Origin: Clostridia bacterium
Lineage (GTDB): Bacteria > Bacillota > Clostridia > TANB77 > CAG-465
DNA: 64,000 nucleotides
Reading direction: 5' to 3'
NCBI GenBank assembly: GCA_017536445.1
Contig: JAFXHJ010000006.1
Coordinates: 62,001 to 126,000 of the forward strand
The notes under the pieces were generated by a model. The model was not told the DNA's origin. It ran no database searches and was given only the letters and a program-made list of their open reading frames with translations. The translations under genes and the position numbers were made by a program. Positions 40,934 to 49,289 of the stretch are shown here, one piece after another (position 1 is the first letter of the stretch; every line of letters begins with the position of its first letter).

Positions 40934-43753
40934 TTGGGAAAAATTAAAGTAAGCGAATTAGCTAAAAAAGTTAATATGGCAGAAGATGTAGTAATAAAGA
41001 AGTTAAAAACATTTGGAGTTAATGTAGAAAATGGTGCAAGTATGGTAGATGAATCATACGCTAATAAATTAAGTGGAAGTACACCTCACATAATACGTAG
41101 ACAAGTGAAGGTTGTAACTACTGATGAATCTGGTAATAAAGTAGAAAGAATAACTACTAATGCAGGTGGAACAATTCAAAAGAGTGTTGTTCGTGAAAAG
41201 AAACAGGAAAAACCTACATATAGCAAAGAAGGTCTAGGTGTTGTTAGAAGTAATAGAAGTAGAAACAACAATAGAATGCAAAATATAGTAGTTACTCAAA
41301 ATGGTAAAAAGGTAGAACCTAAAGTAGAACCAAAACCAGTAGTAGAAGAACCAAAAACTCCAATAGTAGAGAAAGTAATAGAAAAAGTTGAAACTAAACC
41401 TATGGAAAAACCAGAGGTTAAAGTTTCTGCACCTAAAGCACCAGAAAAAACAGTTGAAACTAGAAAATTAGATAATAAAGATACAAAACCCGGTTTTAAC
41501 AGAGAAAATAAATTCCAAAACAGAGACAACAATAATAATAGATTTAACAAAGATAGAAAAGAAGGCGTAAATGGTAACAGACCATTTAACAAAGGACCAA
41601 GAAACCAAGAAGGTAGAAATGGGGATAAACCAAACAAACCAAATTTCCAAAATAGAGATAATAATAGAACAGGATCAAACACTGGATATAGAGTAAATAA
41701 ATTCATAAAAGAAACAATAGATGATACAATTCAAAAAGAAACAAGAGATTACTCTACAACATTAATAGATAAGAAAAAATATAATTCAGAAAAAGCAGAA
41801 AAACCTGAATCAACAACAAAGAGAGCCGCTAAAAATGCTAATGAAATTAGAGAAAAGAATACAAGAATGGAATTTAGCAAACTTAGAGGTATGTCAGTTT
41901 CTGAAGAAGGCTTAATGGATTTATATGATAGAGGAGAAAACAGAAAAGGTAAAGCAAAAGCTAAAAAACAAAAAGTAGAAATGAACACTACTAAGATAAT
42001 ACCTTTAACAGAAGTTGAGCTTCCAGAATCTATGAGCGTTAAAGATTTTGCTGAAAAATTAAAGAAACAAGCATCAGAAATAATAAAGAAATTATTCTCA
42101 ATGGGAATCTTAGCAACAGTAAACCAAGAAATAGATTTCGATACAGCATTCTTAATAGCATCAGAATTTGGAATTAATGCTAGTAAACAAGTAGTTGTAA
42201 CAGAAGAAGATGTGTTATTTGATGATTCTGAAGATAAAGAAGAAGATCTAGAAATTAGACCACCAGTTGTAACAATAATGGGACACGTAGACCATGGTAA
42301 AACATCACTTCTAGATAAGATCCGTTCAACAAATGTAACTGCTGGAGAATCTGGTGGTATTACACAACATATTGGTGCATACAAAGTTAAGATTAACGGT
42401 CGTGAAATTGCATTCTTAGATACACCAGGACACGAAGCATTCACAGAAATGAGAGCAAGAGGAGCTCAACTTACAGATATAGTTGTAATTGTTGTAGCGG
42501 CAGATGATGGTATAAAACCACAAACTGTAGAAGCAATCAACCACGCTAAAGCAGCTGGAGTATCAATAATAGTTGCAATAAACAAAATAGATAAAGATAC
42601 AGCAAATGCAGATAGAGTAAAACAAGAATTACTTGAAGTTGGTCTTGTTCCAGAAGAATGGGGTGGAGACACAATTTGTGTTCCAGTATCTGCAAAATCA
42701 GGAGAAGGAATAGAAAATCTTCTTGAAATGATACTTCTAGTAGCAGATGTAAAAGAACTTAAAGCTAACCCTAACAAACAAGCTAAGGGTACAGTTATAG
42801 AAGCTAAGCTAGACAAATCTAAAGGACCTCTAGCAACAGTGCTTGTACAAAGAGGAACGTTAAATGTTGGAGATACAATAGTTCTAGGCGATACAATTGG
42901 TAGAGTTCGTGTAATGACAAACGATAGAGGAGAAAAAGTTAAAAAAGCGGGACCTTCTACACCAGTTGAAATCTTAGGTTTAGGTGCAGTTCCTGAAACT
43001 GGAGATACATTCTATGAAGTTAAAGATGAAAAGACAGCACACAAATTAATAGAAAAGAGAAAAGCACAACATAGATTAGACCTTATCAAGAAAGGTAGCG
43101 CTGTTACACTTGATGATTTATTTAACAAGATAAAAGATGGCGAATTAATTAACCTAGATATAGTTCTAAGAGCAGATGTTAAGGGATCAGCAGAAGCAGT
43201 TAAAGAATCATTAGAAAAATTATCTAATGATGAAGTAAGAGTAAGAGTTATAGCATCAAATACTGGTGAAATAACAGAATCAGATATTACTCTTGCAAAA
43301 GTATCTAACGCAATCGTAATTGGATTTAACGTTAAAGCTAACGGTCAAGTTCAGGCTATGGCAGATAAAGAAAAAGTAGATTTAAGATTATACAAAGTAA
43401 TCTACGATGCAATAGAAGATGTTGAACTTGCAATGAAAGGTAAAGTTAAACCTAAATACAAACAAGTGGATATTGGTAAAGCAGAAATTAGACATATATT
43501 CAAACTTTCTACAGCTGGTATTATTGCAGGAAGCTACATACTAGAAGGTAAAGTAGTAAGAAATGCAATGGCTAGACTTGTAAGAAAAGGTGAGACTATT
43601 CTTGAAACTAAGATTGAATCAGTAAAACGTGAAAAAGACGACGTTAAGGAAGTAGCGGAAGGATATGAATGTGGTATTAAAGTATCAGATTCAAGCGAAA
43701 TTAAAGAGGGAGATATCCTAGAATGCTATGAATTAGTTGAGGAGAAAAAATAA
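40934..43753 (+). CDS. infB: Translation initiation factor IF-2
   Basis: The GTPase that brings initiator tRNA to the 30S subunit. The 939-residue protein begins at TTG 40934 with GGGGG upstream. Residues 1-55 form the N-terminal helix domain. A long linker (about 60-330) is rich in K, N, R and E, with runs such as NRDNNNNRF. The GTPase core has GHVDHGKT (450-457), DTPGHEAF and NKID, and is followed by the conserved C-terminal barrel domains (ARLVRKGETILETKIESVKR). Its stop overlaps the rbfA start by one base, so translation is coupled. Confidence 0.97.
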   Translation: MGKIKVSELAKKVNMAEDVVIKKLKTFGVNVENGASMVDESYANKLSGSTPHIIRRQVKVVTTDESGNKVERITTNAGGTIQKSVVREKKQEKPTYSKEGLGVVRSNRSRNNNRMQNIVVTQNGKKVEPKVEPKPVVEEPKTPIVEKVIEKVETKPMEKPEVKVSAPKAPEKTVETRKLDNKDTKPGFNRENKFQNRDNNNNRFNKDRKEGVNGNRPFNKGPRNQEGRNGDKPNKPNFQNRDNNRTGSNTGYRVNKFIKETIDDTIQKETRDYSTTLIDKKKYNSEKAEKPESTTKRAAKNANEIREKNTRMEFSKLRGMSVSEEGLMDLYDRGENRKGKAKAKKQKVEMNTTKIIPLTEVELPESMSVKDFAEKLKKQASEIIKKLFSMGILATVNQEIDFDTAFLIASEFGINASKQVVVTEEDVLFDDSEDKEEDLEIRPPVVTIMGHVDHGKTSLLDKIRSTNVTAGESGGITQHIGAYKVKINGREIAFLDTPGHEAFTEMRARGAQLTDIVVIVVAADDGIKPQTVEAINHAKAAGVSIIVAINKIDKDTANADRVKQELLEVGLVPEEWGGDTICVPVSAKSGEGIENLLEMILLVADVKELKANPNKQAKGTVIEAKLDKSKGPLATVLVQRGTLNVGDTIVLGDTIGRVRVMTNDRGEKVKKAGPSTPVEILGLGAVPETGDTFYEVKDEKTAHKLIEKRKAQHRLDLIKKGSAVTLDDLFNKIKDGELINLDIVLRADVKGSAEAVKESLEKLSNDEVRVRVIASNTGEITESDITLAKVSNAIVIGFNVKANGQVQAMADKEKVDLRLYKVIYDAIEDVELAMKGKVKPKYKQVDIGKAEIRHIFKLSTAGIIAGSYILEGKVVRNAMARLVRKGETILETKIESVKREKDDVKEVAEGYECGIKVSDSSEIKEGDILECYELVEEKK

Positions 43754-44130
43754 TGAGAACAGAAAGAGTAGATGAAGATATCAAGTATTATATAGATAAA
43801 ATACTTAGAGAGAATCTATCTAAATTTACAAACGAAGGCATAATAACAGTAACATCAGTAAAGACAACTAAAGACTTAAGATATTCTAAAGTCTATGTGA
43901 GTATATTTGGAACAAAATATACTCACCAAGTCTTTGATAGATTAGTGAAGAATGCTGGATTTGTAAGAAAGAATTTAGCATCTATGCTTAAAGCAAGAAA
44001 TATTCCAGATATAGTTTTTGAACTAGATGATTCTATGGAATATGGTTCTAAAATGGAAAGAATAATAAACGAAGTTAGTGCTAAAGATAGATTAAATAAA
44101 AAAGAAGCAGAAGAAAATATAGAAGAATAA
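43753..44130 (+). CDS. rbfA: Ribosome-binding factor A
   Basis: Required for late 16S rRNA processing and cold adaptation. The 125-residue protein carries the KH-type fold: IKYYIDKILRENL, TVTSVKTTKDLRYSKVYVS and RKNLASMLKARNIPDIVFEL, with a K/E-rich tail. ATG 43753 overlaps the last base of the infB stop codon; the upstream GAGGAG in infB serves as ribosome-binding site. The gap to the next gene is 20 bases. Confidence 0.95.
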   Translation: MRTERVDEDIKYYIDKILRENLSKFTNEGIITVTSVKTTKDLRYSKVYVSIFGTKYTHQVFDRLVKNAGFVRKNLASMLKARNIPDIVFELDDSMEYGSKMERIINEVSAKDRLNKKEAEENIEE

Positions 44131-44150
44131 TATAAATTAAGGGGTATAAT

Positions 44151-45104
44151 ATGGAATTTGAAAAAGCTAAGTTATTAATAGATAATGCAAAAACAATATG
44201 TTTGGTTGCACATAAGAAACCAGACGGAGATGCGGTGGGGTGCGTTGGCGCAATGTACCATTTCCTAAAAGAACTAGGAAAAGATGTGTATATGGTAATG
44301 CCAGATGTAACGCCAAGATTTTCATTTTTGCCAGAAATAGATAAGGGAGTAAGTAGATTTCCAGAGGATAAAAAATTAGACCTTTTAATATGTCTAGACT
44401 GTTCAGAAATAGAAAGAAGATCTAGCATAAATAAAGAAGATCTTAAAAGGGCAAATAAAATATTAGTAATAGATCACCATATGAATAGTTCAGATGAAGG
44501 AGATTTAAGAATAATAGATAGCGAAGCTCCAGCTAATGCAGAAATTGTGTACAAGCTAATAAAATATATGTCTAGTACAATTTCAAAGAATGTAGCAACA
44601 TATCTTTATGTTGGTATCATGACAGATACAGGAAGTTTCAATTATGAAAGAACTACAGGAGATACATATAGAGTTGCAGCAGAATTAGTAGATACAGGAG
44701 TAGAGTTCTCAAAGATATGCAAGAGATTAAATGATACATATTCTGAAGCTAAGATGAAACTAATAGCAAAAGTTATAGACAATATGGAGACTTATGCTAA
44801 TGGTAAAATTCGTGTAAGTTTACTAGATAAAGAAGAACAAGAAGAATTAGGAGCAACAGAAGAAGATGTTGATGGTTTAGTTACATATTTAAGATGTATT
44901 GAGGGAACAATAGCTGCTGTATATATTAGATGGACTAAAGAGGGAGAATACAAATATAGTATAAGAACGGAAGAACCAATAGATGGTTCTGAAGTGGCTA
45001 AAGCATTTAATGGCGGAGGACACAAGAGAGCCGCTGGGTTTGAAACAACAAATCTTAAAGATACTAAAGAGAAATTAATACAAATGTTGGAAGGGTTGTT
45101 GTAA
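44151..45104 (+). CDS. nrnA: DHH/DHHA1 phosphoesterase, NrnA-like nanoRNase and PAP phosphatase
   Basis: Degrades short oligoribonucleotides and 3'-phosphoadenosine 5'-phosphate in this family. The 317-residue protein has the DHH motifs HKKPDGDAVGCVGAM, LLICLDCSE and VIDHHMNS, a metal-binding DTGSF near residue 160, and a C-terminal DHHA1 domain with FNGGGHKRAAGF. It lies between rbfA and truB, where nrnA is common in Firmicutes. SD AAGGGG is upstream of ATG 44151. Confidence 0.93.
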   Translation: MEFEKAKLLIDNAKTICLVAHKKPDGDAVGCVGAMYHFLKELGKDVYMVMPDVTPRFSFLPEIDKGVSRFPEDKKLDLLICLDCSEIERRSSINKEDLKRANKILVIDHHMNSSDEGDLRIIDSEAPANAEIVYKLIKYMSSTISKNVATYLYVGIMTDTGSFNYERTTGDTYRVAAELVDTGVEFSKICKRLNDTYSEAKMKLIAKVIDNMETYANGKIRVSLLDKEEQEELGATEEDVDGLVTYLRCIEGTIAAVYIRWTKEGEYKYSIRTEEPIDGSEVAKAFNGGGHKRAAGFETTNLKDTKEKLIQMLEGLL

Positions 45105-45106
45105 AG

Positions 45107-45982
45107 GTGAAAATAACAGGAATACTTAATATTAATAAACCTGCAGGTATAACATCTTATGATGTTGTAGATGTTATTAAAAAGTTATTTATAGGTTCAA
45201 AAGTTGGACATACTGGAACACTTGACCCAGTTGCCACAGGCGTATTACCAATACTTATTGGAGATGCCACAAAGCTATCAGATAACTTAACAGCAGAGAA
45301 TAAAGCATATAGAGTAAAAATGTTACTAGGTGTAGAAACAGATACCTATGATATAACAGGTAAAATAGTTTCAGCATCAGTAGTAAATAAAGATGAGATA
45401 TATATTCGTGAAAGAATAAAAAGATTTATAGGAGTTCAAGAACAGACTCCACCACAGTACAGTGCAATAAAAGTATCAGGCAAAAAAGCATACGAATATG
45501 CTCGCGAAGGTAAAGAAGTAGAACTAAAACCAAGAACTATAGAAATCTATGATATAAATAACATTGCGGTAGACTTAAAAAAACGTGAGGTAACATTTGA
45601 TGTATATTGTACAAAAGGAACTTACGTAAGAAGTTTAGTAAATGATATAGGCAGAAAACTTGGTTGTGGAGCTACAATGATAGACCTAATAAGACTTAGA
45701 AATGGTAATTTCTTTATAGAAGATAGTATAGCGCTATATGATTTTTTAAAATTAAACTTTGAAGATATGAAAAAACATATAGTACCTATAGAAGATTATT
45801 ACGATGACTTAAAGAAAATAAACATGTTAAAAGATGAATATACTAAATTCTTAAATGGAGTAAAACTTCCATACGATGAACAAGATAAACTTGTAAAAGT
45901 ATATTGCAACAATAAATATAAAGGATTAGGTCAAATAAAAGACGGAATACTAAAAAGATATTTAATAGAGAACGAGGATTAA
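45107..45982 (+). CDS. truB: tRNA pseudouridine-55 synthase
   Basis: Forms pseudouridine at tRNA position 55. The 291-residue protein has the catalytic motif VGHTGTLDPVATGVLP with Asp40, then QTPPQYSAIKVSGKKAYEYAREG and CTKGTYVRSLVNDIG, typical of TruB I. GTG 45107 begins two bases after the nrnA stop, so it is coupled. ribF and rpsO, often next in Firmicutes, are not downstream; a short hairpin with T-run ends the operon. Confidence 0.96.
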   Translation: MKITGILNINKPAGITSYDVVDVIKKLFIGSKVGHTGTLDPVATGVLPILIGDATKLSDNLTAENKAYRVKMLLGVETDTYDITGKIVSASVVNKDEIYIRERIKRFIGVQEQTPPQYSAIKVSGKKAYEYAREGKEVELKPRTIEIYDINNIAVDLKKREVTFDVYCTKGTYVRSLVNDIGRKLGCGATMIDLIRLRNGNFFIEDSIALYDFLKLNFEDMKKHIVPIEDYYDDLKKINMLKDEYTKFLNGVKLPYDEQDKLVKVYCNNKYKGLGQIKDGILKRYLIENED

Positions 45983-45994
45983 AACTCGTTTTTT
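45971..45994 (+). terminator. Weak terminator of the nusA operon
   Basis: The 6-bp stem AACGAG/CTCGTT around the truB stop codon is followed by TTTTTT. Confidence 0.65.
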
Positions 45995-46001
45995 ATTTGT
46001 C

Positions 46002-46184
46002 TAAAGTGTGGACAAAATATAAAATATGAGATAGTATTATAAGTATAAAAATAAACAAAGGAGGAAGAGAAAAGTGCAAAAGAAAAAAGGTATATCTTTA
46101 ATAGTTTTGGTAATAACAATAATTGTTATGATAATATTAGCAGCTACTGTAGTAATAAGCTTAAATAATACAGGTATTATAGAT
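46002..46184 (+). repeat. Promoter-leader-signal block, copy 1
   Basis: GACAAAATATAAAATATGAG, the ribosome-binding site and the prepilin codons recur in the same order at 46936-47108. The block includes the promoter and the N-terminal membrane helix; sequence identity drops after about codon 30. Confidence 0.75.
46009..46037 (+). promoter_or_regulatory. Pilin promoter, copy 1, TGGACA-N17-TAGTAT
   Basis: Boxes at 46009-46014 and 46032-46037, 17 bases apart. The spacer and flanks are repeated almost exactly at 46942-46970. Confidence 0.6.
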
Positions 46185-46742
46185 AAAGCTAGTCAAGCAG
46201 TACAATTAACAGATGAAAAGCAAGTGCAAGACTTAGCATCTATGTTATGGGCGGAAGCTTATCTAGACGAGAAAAGAACTGATACAATAGAGAATGTTGT
46301 TAAGGCGGAACTTGAAAAACACGGTGTAACGGATGCTAATTGGAATATAATTATTACAGATAATGGAGTAAATGTGACAAAGAAAGAAAATTCTACTAAT
46401 GATGATTCTGCACTAATAGAAAATCAATTAAGTGGAATATGGTTATTTAATGAAACGTTAAATATAACAAGTGCTTTTAGCGCAAGTGCTTCAGTAACAT
46501 TTATTACAAACGGTAAAACATATAACTATATGGCTGCTTGGTATGATAAAGAGGGCATTGGGCTAGATTATCGTACAACTACTACATTTAGCTATGATAC
46601 TGATGTTATTGCATGGACGTTTGTTGAAGGAGCTGGAAATTGGAAATCTGAAGCATATAGAACAGTTGACTTTGGTACAGAAGCACAAGAAGTTCCTGAA
46701 GAATTCTATGACTGGTTTATAGCAAATGCAACAAAACAATAA
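46074..46742 (+). CDS. Modular pilin-like protein, copy 1
   Basis: The 222-residue protein starts at GTG 46074 (AAAGGAGGA upstream). The prepilin signal MQKKKG and helix ISLIVLVITIIVMIILAATV are followed by a stalk region homologous to that of the 1961 gene (KQVQDLASMLWA, DNGVNVTKKE). Mature position 5 is Val instead of Glu. The C-terminal half (about 120-222) is a strand-rich domain ending VPEEFYDWFIANATK, a tail found on various clostridial surface proteins. The DNA from the promoter through codon 27 is nearly identical to that of the next gene. Probably a surface filament subunit with a variable tip. Confidence 0.72.
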   Translation: MQKKKGISLIVLVITIIVMIILAATVVISLNNTGIIDKASQAVQLTDEKQVQDLASMLWAEAYLDEKRTDTIENVVKAELEKHGVTDANWNIIITDNGVNVTKKENSTNDDSALIENQLSGIWLFNETLNITSAFSASASVTFITNGKTYNYMAAWYDKEGIGLDYRTTTTFSYDTDVIAWTFVEGAGNWKSEAYRTVDFGTEAQEVPEEFYDWFIANATKQ

Positions 46743-46747
46743 ATTAT

Positions 46748-46775
46748 AAAGCACACTTTTGAAGTGTGCTTTTAT
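46748..46775 (+). terminator. Terminator of pilin copy 1
   Basis: The 11-bp stem AAAGCACACTT/AAGTGTGCTTT with loop TTG is followed by TTTTA. Confidence 0.88.
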
Positions 46776-46838
46776 AGCTCAATTAAATGGTCTAGATATT
46801 TAGTTATTATTAGAAAAAATAAGAGGATAATTGTTTAA

Positions 46839-46937
46839 ATGAAAGACATCAATACAGACAGAATTTTAGCGGAGAGAATATTTCCTAAACATAACAAGAA
46901 AAGCACGTTAGTTAACCTGATAAAATTGCATTTTTAA
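46839..46937 (+). CDS. Possible 32-residue peptide
   Basis: ATG 46839 opens a short frame (MKDINTDRILAERIFPKHNK, then a basic hydrophobic end) to TAA 46935, with AGAGGA 12 bases upstream. It lies in the gap between two pilin genes. No relative is recognised and it could be chance. Confidence 0.2.
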   Translation: MKDINTDRILAERIFPKHNKKSTLVNLIKLHF

Positions 46938-47108
46938 AGGATAGACAAAATATAAAATATGAGATAGTATAAGAGTATAAACAAAGGAGGGAGAAAAAAT
47001 GCAAAAGAAAAAAGGTATATCTTTAATAGTTTTGGTAATAACAATAATAGTTATGATAATATTAGCAGCTGCCGTAGTTATATCGCTGGGTAATGTAAGG
47101 ATAATAGA
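46936..47108 (+). repeat. Promoter-leader-signal block, copy 2
   Basis: Near-copy of 46002-46184: same -35/-10 spacing, same AAAGGAGG site, and almost identical codons for the prepilin signal and membrane helix. Confidence 0.75.
46942..46970 (+). promoter_or_regulatory. Pilin promoter, copy 2, TAGACA-N17-TAGTAT
   Basis: Boxes at 46942-46947 and 46965-46970 with a 17-base spacer nearly identical to copy 1. Confidence 0.6.
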
Positions 47109-48441
47109 TAAAGCATCGGAAGTTGTCGATAAAAACAGAGTAATAACAATAAAGGATAGAGTGAACGTAGCAATATTAGAAAATAAATTGGCAGAATATA
47201 AAGGCGGAACTGTACATAAAAAATCAGATGTTGTAGCTGAACTTTTAGAAGATGGAGTAATAACAGAAACAGAAGCAGAAACTTTAAAGAATGGAGAAGA
47301 TGTATTAATAATTGGAAATGATTCAATAGATTTTTCAGAACTTAATGCAATTGTAACATTTAATAATGGTGAATATGAGTATAACGGAGTTAAATATTCT
47401 ACATTAACAGGGGCTATTAACGCGGTTGAGATTGATAATAATATTACTCTTGTTTTTACAACTAATTATGAAGAAAATATGACGATAGCTAACAACTCAA
47501 GAATTACAAAAATTGATGGTAAAGGTAATACCTATACAGGAACTATTACAATCAATGGCGGTGGTAATCAAGGAACAATTGCCATAAAAAATATGAATTT
47601 TGTATCTACTGGTACTCATTGCATTTATAAATCTAAGACGGGATTTAAAGATAAGATAATAATCGATACATGCAATTTCAATGGAGTTGGTGCAAATAGC
47701 TATGCGGTGAATATAGGAAATATTGATAATTTAGTCATAAGAAATTGTACAGCTACTAATTGGGGATATGGATTACTTTATGCTCCGAGCACTATAGTAC
47801 ATTTGACGGCGGAGAATATCACAGTTACTGAATCAGACTATGGAATTCACATTGTTTACTTTGCTGATTGTACTTTTAAGAGCGTAATGCTAGATACGGT
47901 TTATGGTTTTGTATTTAGCAACTGGGGTTCATGGAACGTTACGTTTGAAGATTGTTCGGTTAAAAGCCAAAAACCTGTTTATATTTGGGAGAGAAATGCA
48001 AATAAATACTGTAGCTTAACTTTTAATGGTAAAAACAATCTTTTATCTACTCAAGACGGTGGTGGCTGGGTTGAGTTAGGCAAGTACTTTAAGGTGGTTT
48101 TAAACGACAGTGGTCTTGATGCAAGTACAATTAATGGTATTGTTGTTAAAAATAATAATGCATATTATAATCAATTTGAATATGCAATTACAGATGCAGC
48201 AGAAGGAAACACTATTAATATTATTGCAGATACAGAAGTTACTACAAGTATTACTATAGATAAGAATATAACTGTTTTAAAGGGAGATAATACATTTGCA
48301 GTTGGTACGAACGGTAGTTTTACAGTGACTGCTGGTACTTACGATTGGGATGTTACAGGACATTGTGCGGAAGGTAAATCTGTTTCTATTTCAGATGGTG
48401 TTATTAATGGAGTAACAACTCGTTTATATACTGTTGAATAA
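46999..48441 (+). CDS. Modular pilin-like protein with beta-helix domain, copy 2
   Basis: The 480-residue protein has the same prepilin signal and helix as copy 1 (MQKKKG, ISLIVLVITIIVMIILAA), then a stalk (KGGTVHKKSDVVAELLEDGV). A long right-handed parallel beta-helix region (about 120-400) follows, with repeats such as GNTYTGTITINGGGNQG, NLVIRNCTATNWGYG and VHLTAENITVTESD. A further short strand domain ends VINGVTTRLYTVE. Beta-helices of this kind bind or cleave polysaccharide, or act as adhesins. No catalytic set is obvious. SD AAAGGAGGG precedes ATG 46999. Together with copy 1 it shows replacement of the C-terminal domain on a fixed stalk. Confidence 0.72.
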   Translation: MQKKKGISLIVLVITIIVMIILAAAVVISLGNVRIIDKASEVVDKNRVITIKDRVNVAILENKLAEYKGGTVHKKSDVVAELLEDGVITETEAETLKNGEDVLIIGNDSIDFSELNAIVTFNNGEYEYNGVKYSTLTGAINAVEIDNNITLVFTTNYEENMTIANNSRITKIDGKGNTYTGTITINGGGNQGTIAIKNMNFVSTGTHCIYKSKTGFKDKIIIDTCNFNGVGANSYAVNIGNIDNLVIRNCTATNWGYGLLYAPSTIVHLTAENITVTESDYGIHIVYFADCTFKSVMLDTVYGFVFSNWGSWNVTFEDCSVKSQKPVYIWERNANKYCSLTFNGKNNLLSTQDGGGWVELGKYFKVVLNDSGLDASTINGIVVKNNNAYYNQFEYAITDAAEGNTINIIADTEVTTSITIDKNITVLKGDNTFAVGTNGSFTVTAGTYDWDVTGHCAEGKSVSISDGVINGVTTRLYTVE

Positions 48442-48482
48442 CACGCAAACCAAAAATAATCAGAATATATATTTAAGTAAAA

Positions 48483-48517
48483 ATAAAAGTGCACTTTTAA
48501 AGTGCACTTTTATTTTA
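48483..48517 (+). terminator. Terminator of pilin copy 2
   Basis: The 16-base arms AATAAAAGTGCACTTT and AAAGTGCACTTTTATT pair fully, followed by TT. Confidence 0.88.
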
Positions 48518-48579
48518 TGTATGTAATAAAGGTACAACATAAATTTATATTATATGAGAAACCAAATATAAAGTAAGAA

Positions 48580-48597
48580 AGTTAGGGAGACCTAACT
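48580..48597 (+). other. Leader hairpin with GAGA tetraloop
   Basis: AGTTAGG-GAGA-CCTAACT, 7 bp, just before the ribosome-binding site of the 48625 gene; TATATTATAT followed by AGAAA occurs on both sides. Confidence 0.5.
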
Positions 48598-48624
48598 ATA
48601 TTATATAGAAAGGAGGAAATGAAG

Positions 48625-48897
48625 ATGAAAAAAGCAAACATAAATTATGCAGAAATGTATGAGAAGATAGAGAATTCTATAGTAAATATGAATCAAGGCA
48701 TGATATTTAAATCGTTAGTAGGCGGAGATTCTGAATATCCAAAGACAGTACTTAGATTTAGAGATTATACATTTGGACAAGTAGTGTCATTGATGATTTC
48801 GTTAGAAGATACTTTAAAGTATTTAATAAAAGAATATCCAGAAGCATATGCAATAGCTTTAGATGCAGATGTAGAAGTAACAAAACGCGTAGAATAA
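48625..48897 (+). CDS. Unknown 90-residue protein, paralogue 1
   Basis: The protein starts at ATG 48625, 7 bases behind AAGGAGGA; the ATG at 48619 is too close to that site. Pattern: EKIENSIVNMNQGMIFKSLV, GGD, then FGQVVSLMISLEDTLKYLI and PEAYAIALDAD. It is alpha-helical, soluble and acidic. The next gene encodes a protein of the same length with the same pattern. No family is recognised; small helical bundles of this type could be adaptor or toxin-antitoxin-like proteins, but nothing in the sequence decides this. Probably co-transcribed with the next gene. Confidence 0.62.
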   Translation: MKKANINYAEMYEKIENSIVNMNQGMIFKSLVGGDSEYPKTVLRFRDYTFGQVVSLMISLEDTLKYLIKEYPEAYAIALDADVEVTKRVE

Positions 48898-48955
48898 AAA
48901 AATACTAAAGAAGAAATTATTATTAAATATTATGAAAAAGAAGGAGAATTTTAAC

Positions 48956-49228
48956 ATGGTAAGTAGAATTAAAGATGATGAAAAAGCAAAAAGAATTTTA
49001 GAAAAGGTGGCATTAGAATCAGAACATGGTTTAGTGTTTAATGCGTATATAGGAGGCGAGCTAGATAGTGTAGTAACTTGTCTAAATGAAAATAGGCCTA
49101 CTGATTTACAAATGATAGAGTTAATAAAATCATTATGTTTAACATTATCAGATTTAGCAGATGGACATCCAGAATTATATTGTGTAGCATTAAGAGAATT
49201 ACCGCAAACAGAACTACTAGATATATAA
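48956..49228 (+). CDS. Unknown 90-residue protein, paralogue 2
   Basis: The start is ATG 48956, with AAGGAG 9 bases upstream; the ATG at 48932 precedes that site. The sequence EKVALESEHGLVFNAYI, GGE, MIELIKSLCLTLSDLA and HPELYCVALREL matches the previous protein position by position (G-hydrophobic-F, GG, SL...L, PE-Y-AL). Two residues are identical in each motif core, so this is a tandem duplication that has diverged. It is soluble, with two or three helices and one Cys in each of two motifs. Function unknown. Confidence 0.62.
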   Translation: MVSRIKDDEKAKRILEKVALESEHGLVFNAYIGGELDSVVTCLNENRPTDLQMIELIKSLCLTLSDLADGHPELYCVALRELPQTELLDI

Positions 49229-49235
49229 TTAACTC

Positions 49236-49264
49236 TTGCAAATTAACAACTATTGTATTATTAT
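49236..49264 (+). promoter_or_regulatory. galE promoter TTGCAA-N17-TATTAT
   Basis: Boxes at 49236-49241 and 49259-49264 are 17 bases apart, just after the stop of the 48956 gene. Confidence 0.68.
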
Positions 49265-49289
49265 ATAGATGTTAAGAGGAGGTACAAAT

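Noticed and set aside
41296-41706. 136-codon open frame on the minus strand inside infB
   Set aside because: It mirrors the low-complexity K/N-rich linker of IF-2 and has no ribosome-binding site; the plus-strand gene is certain.
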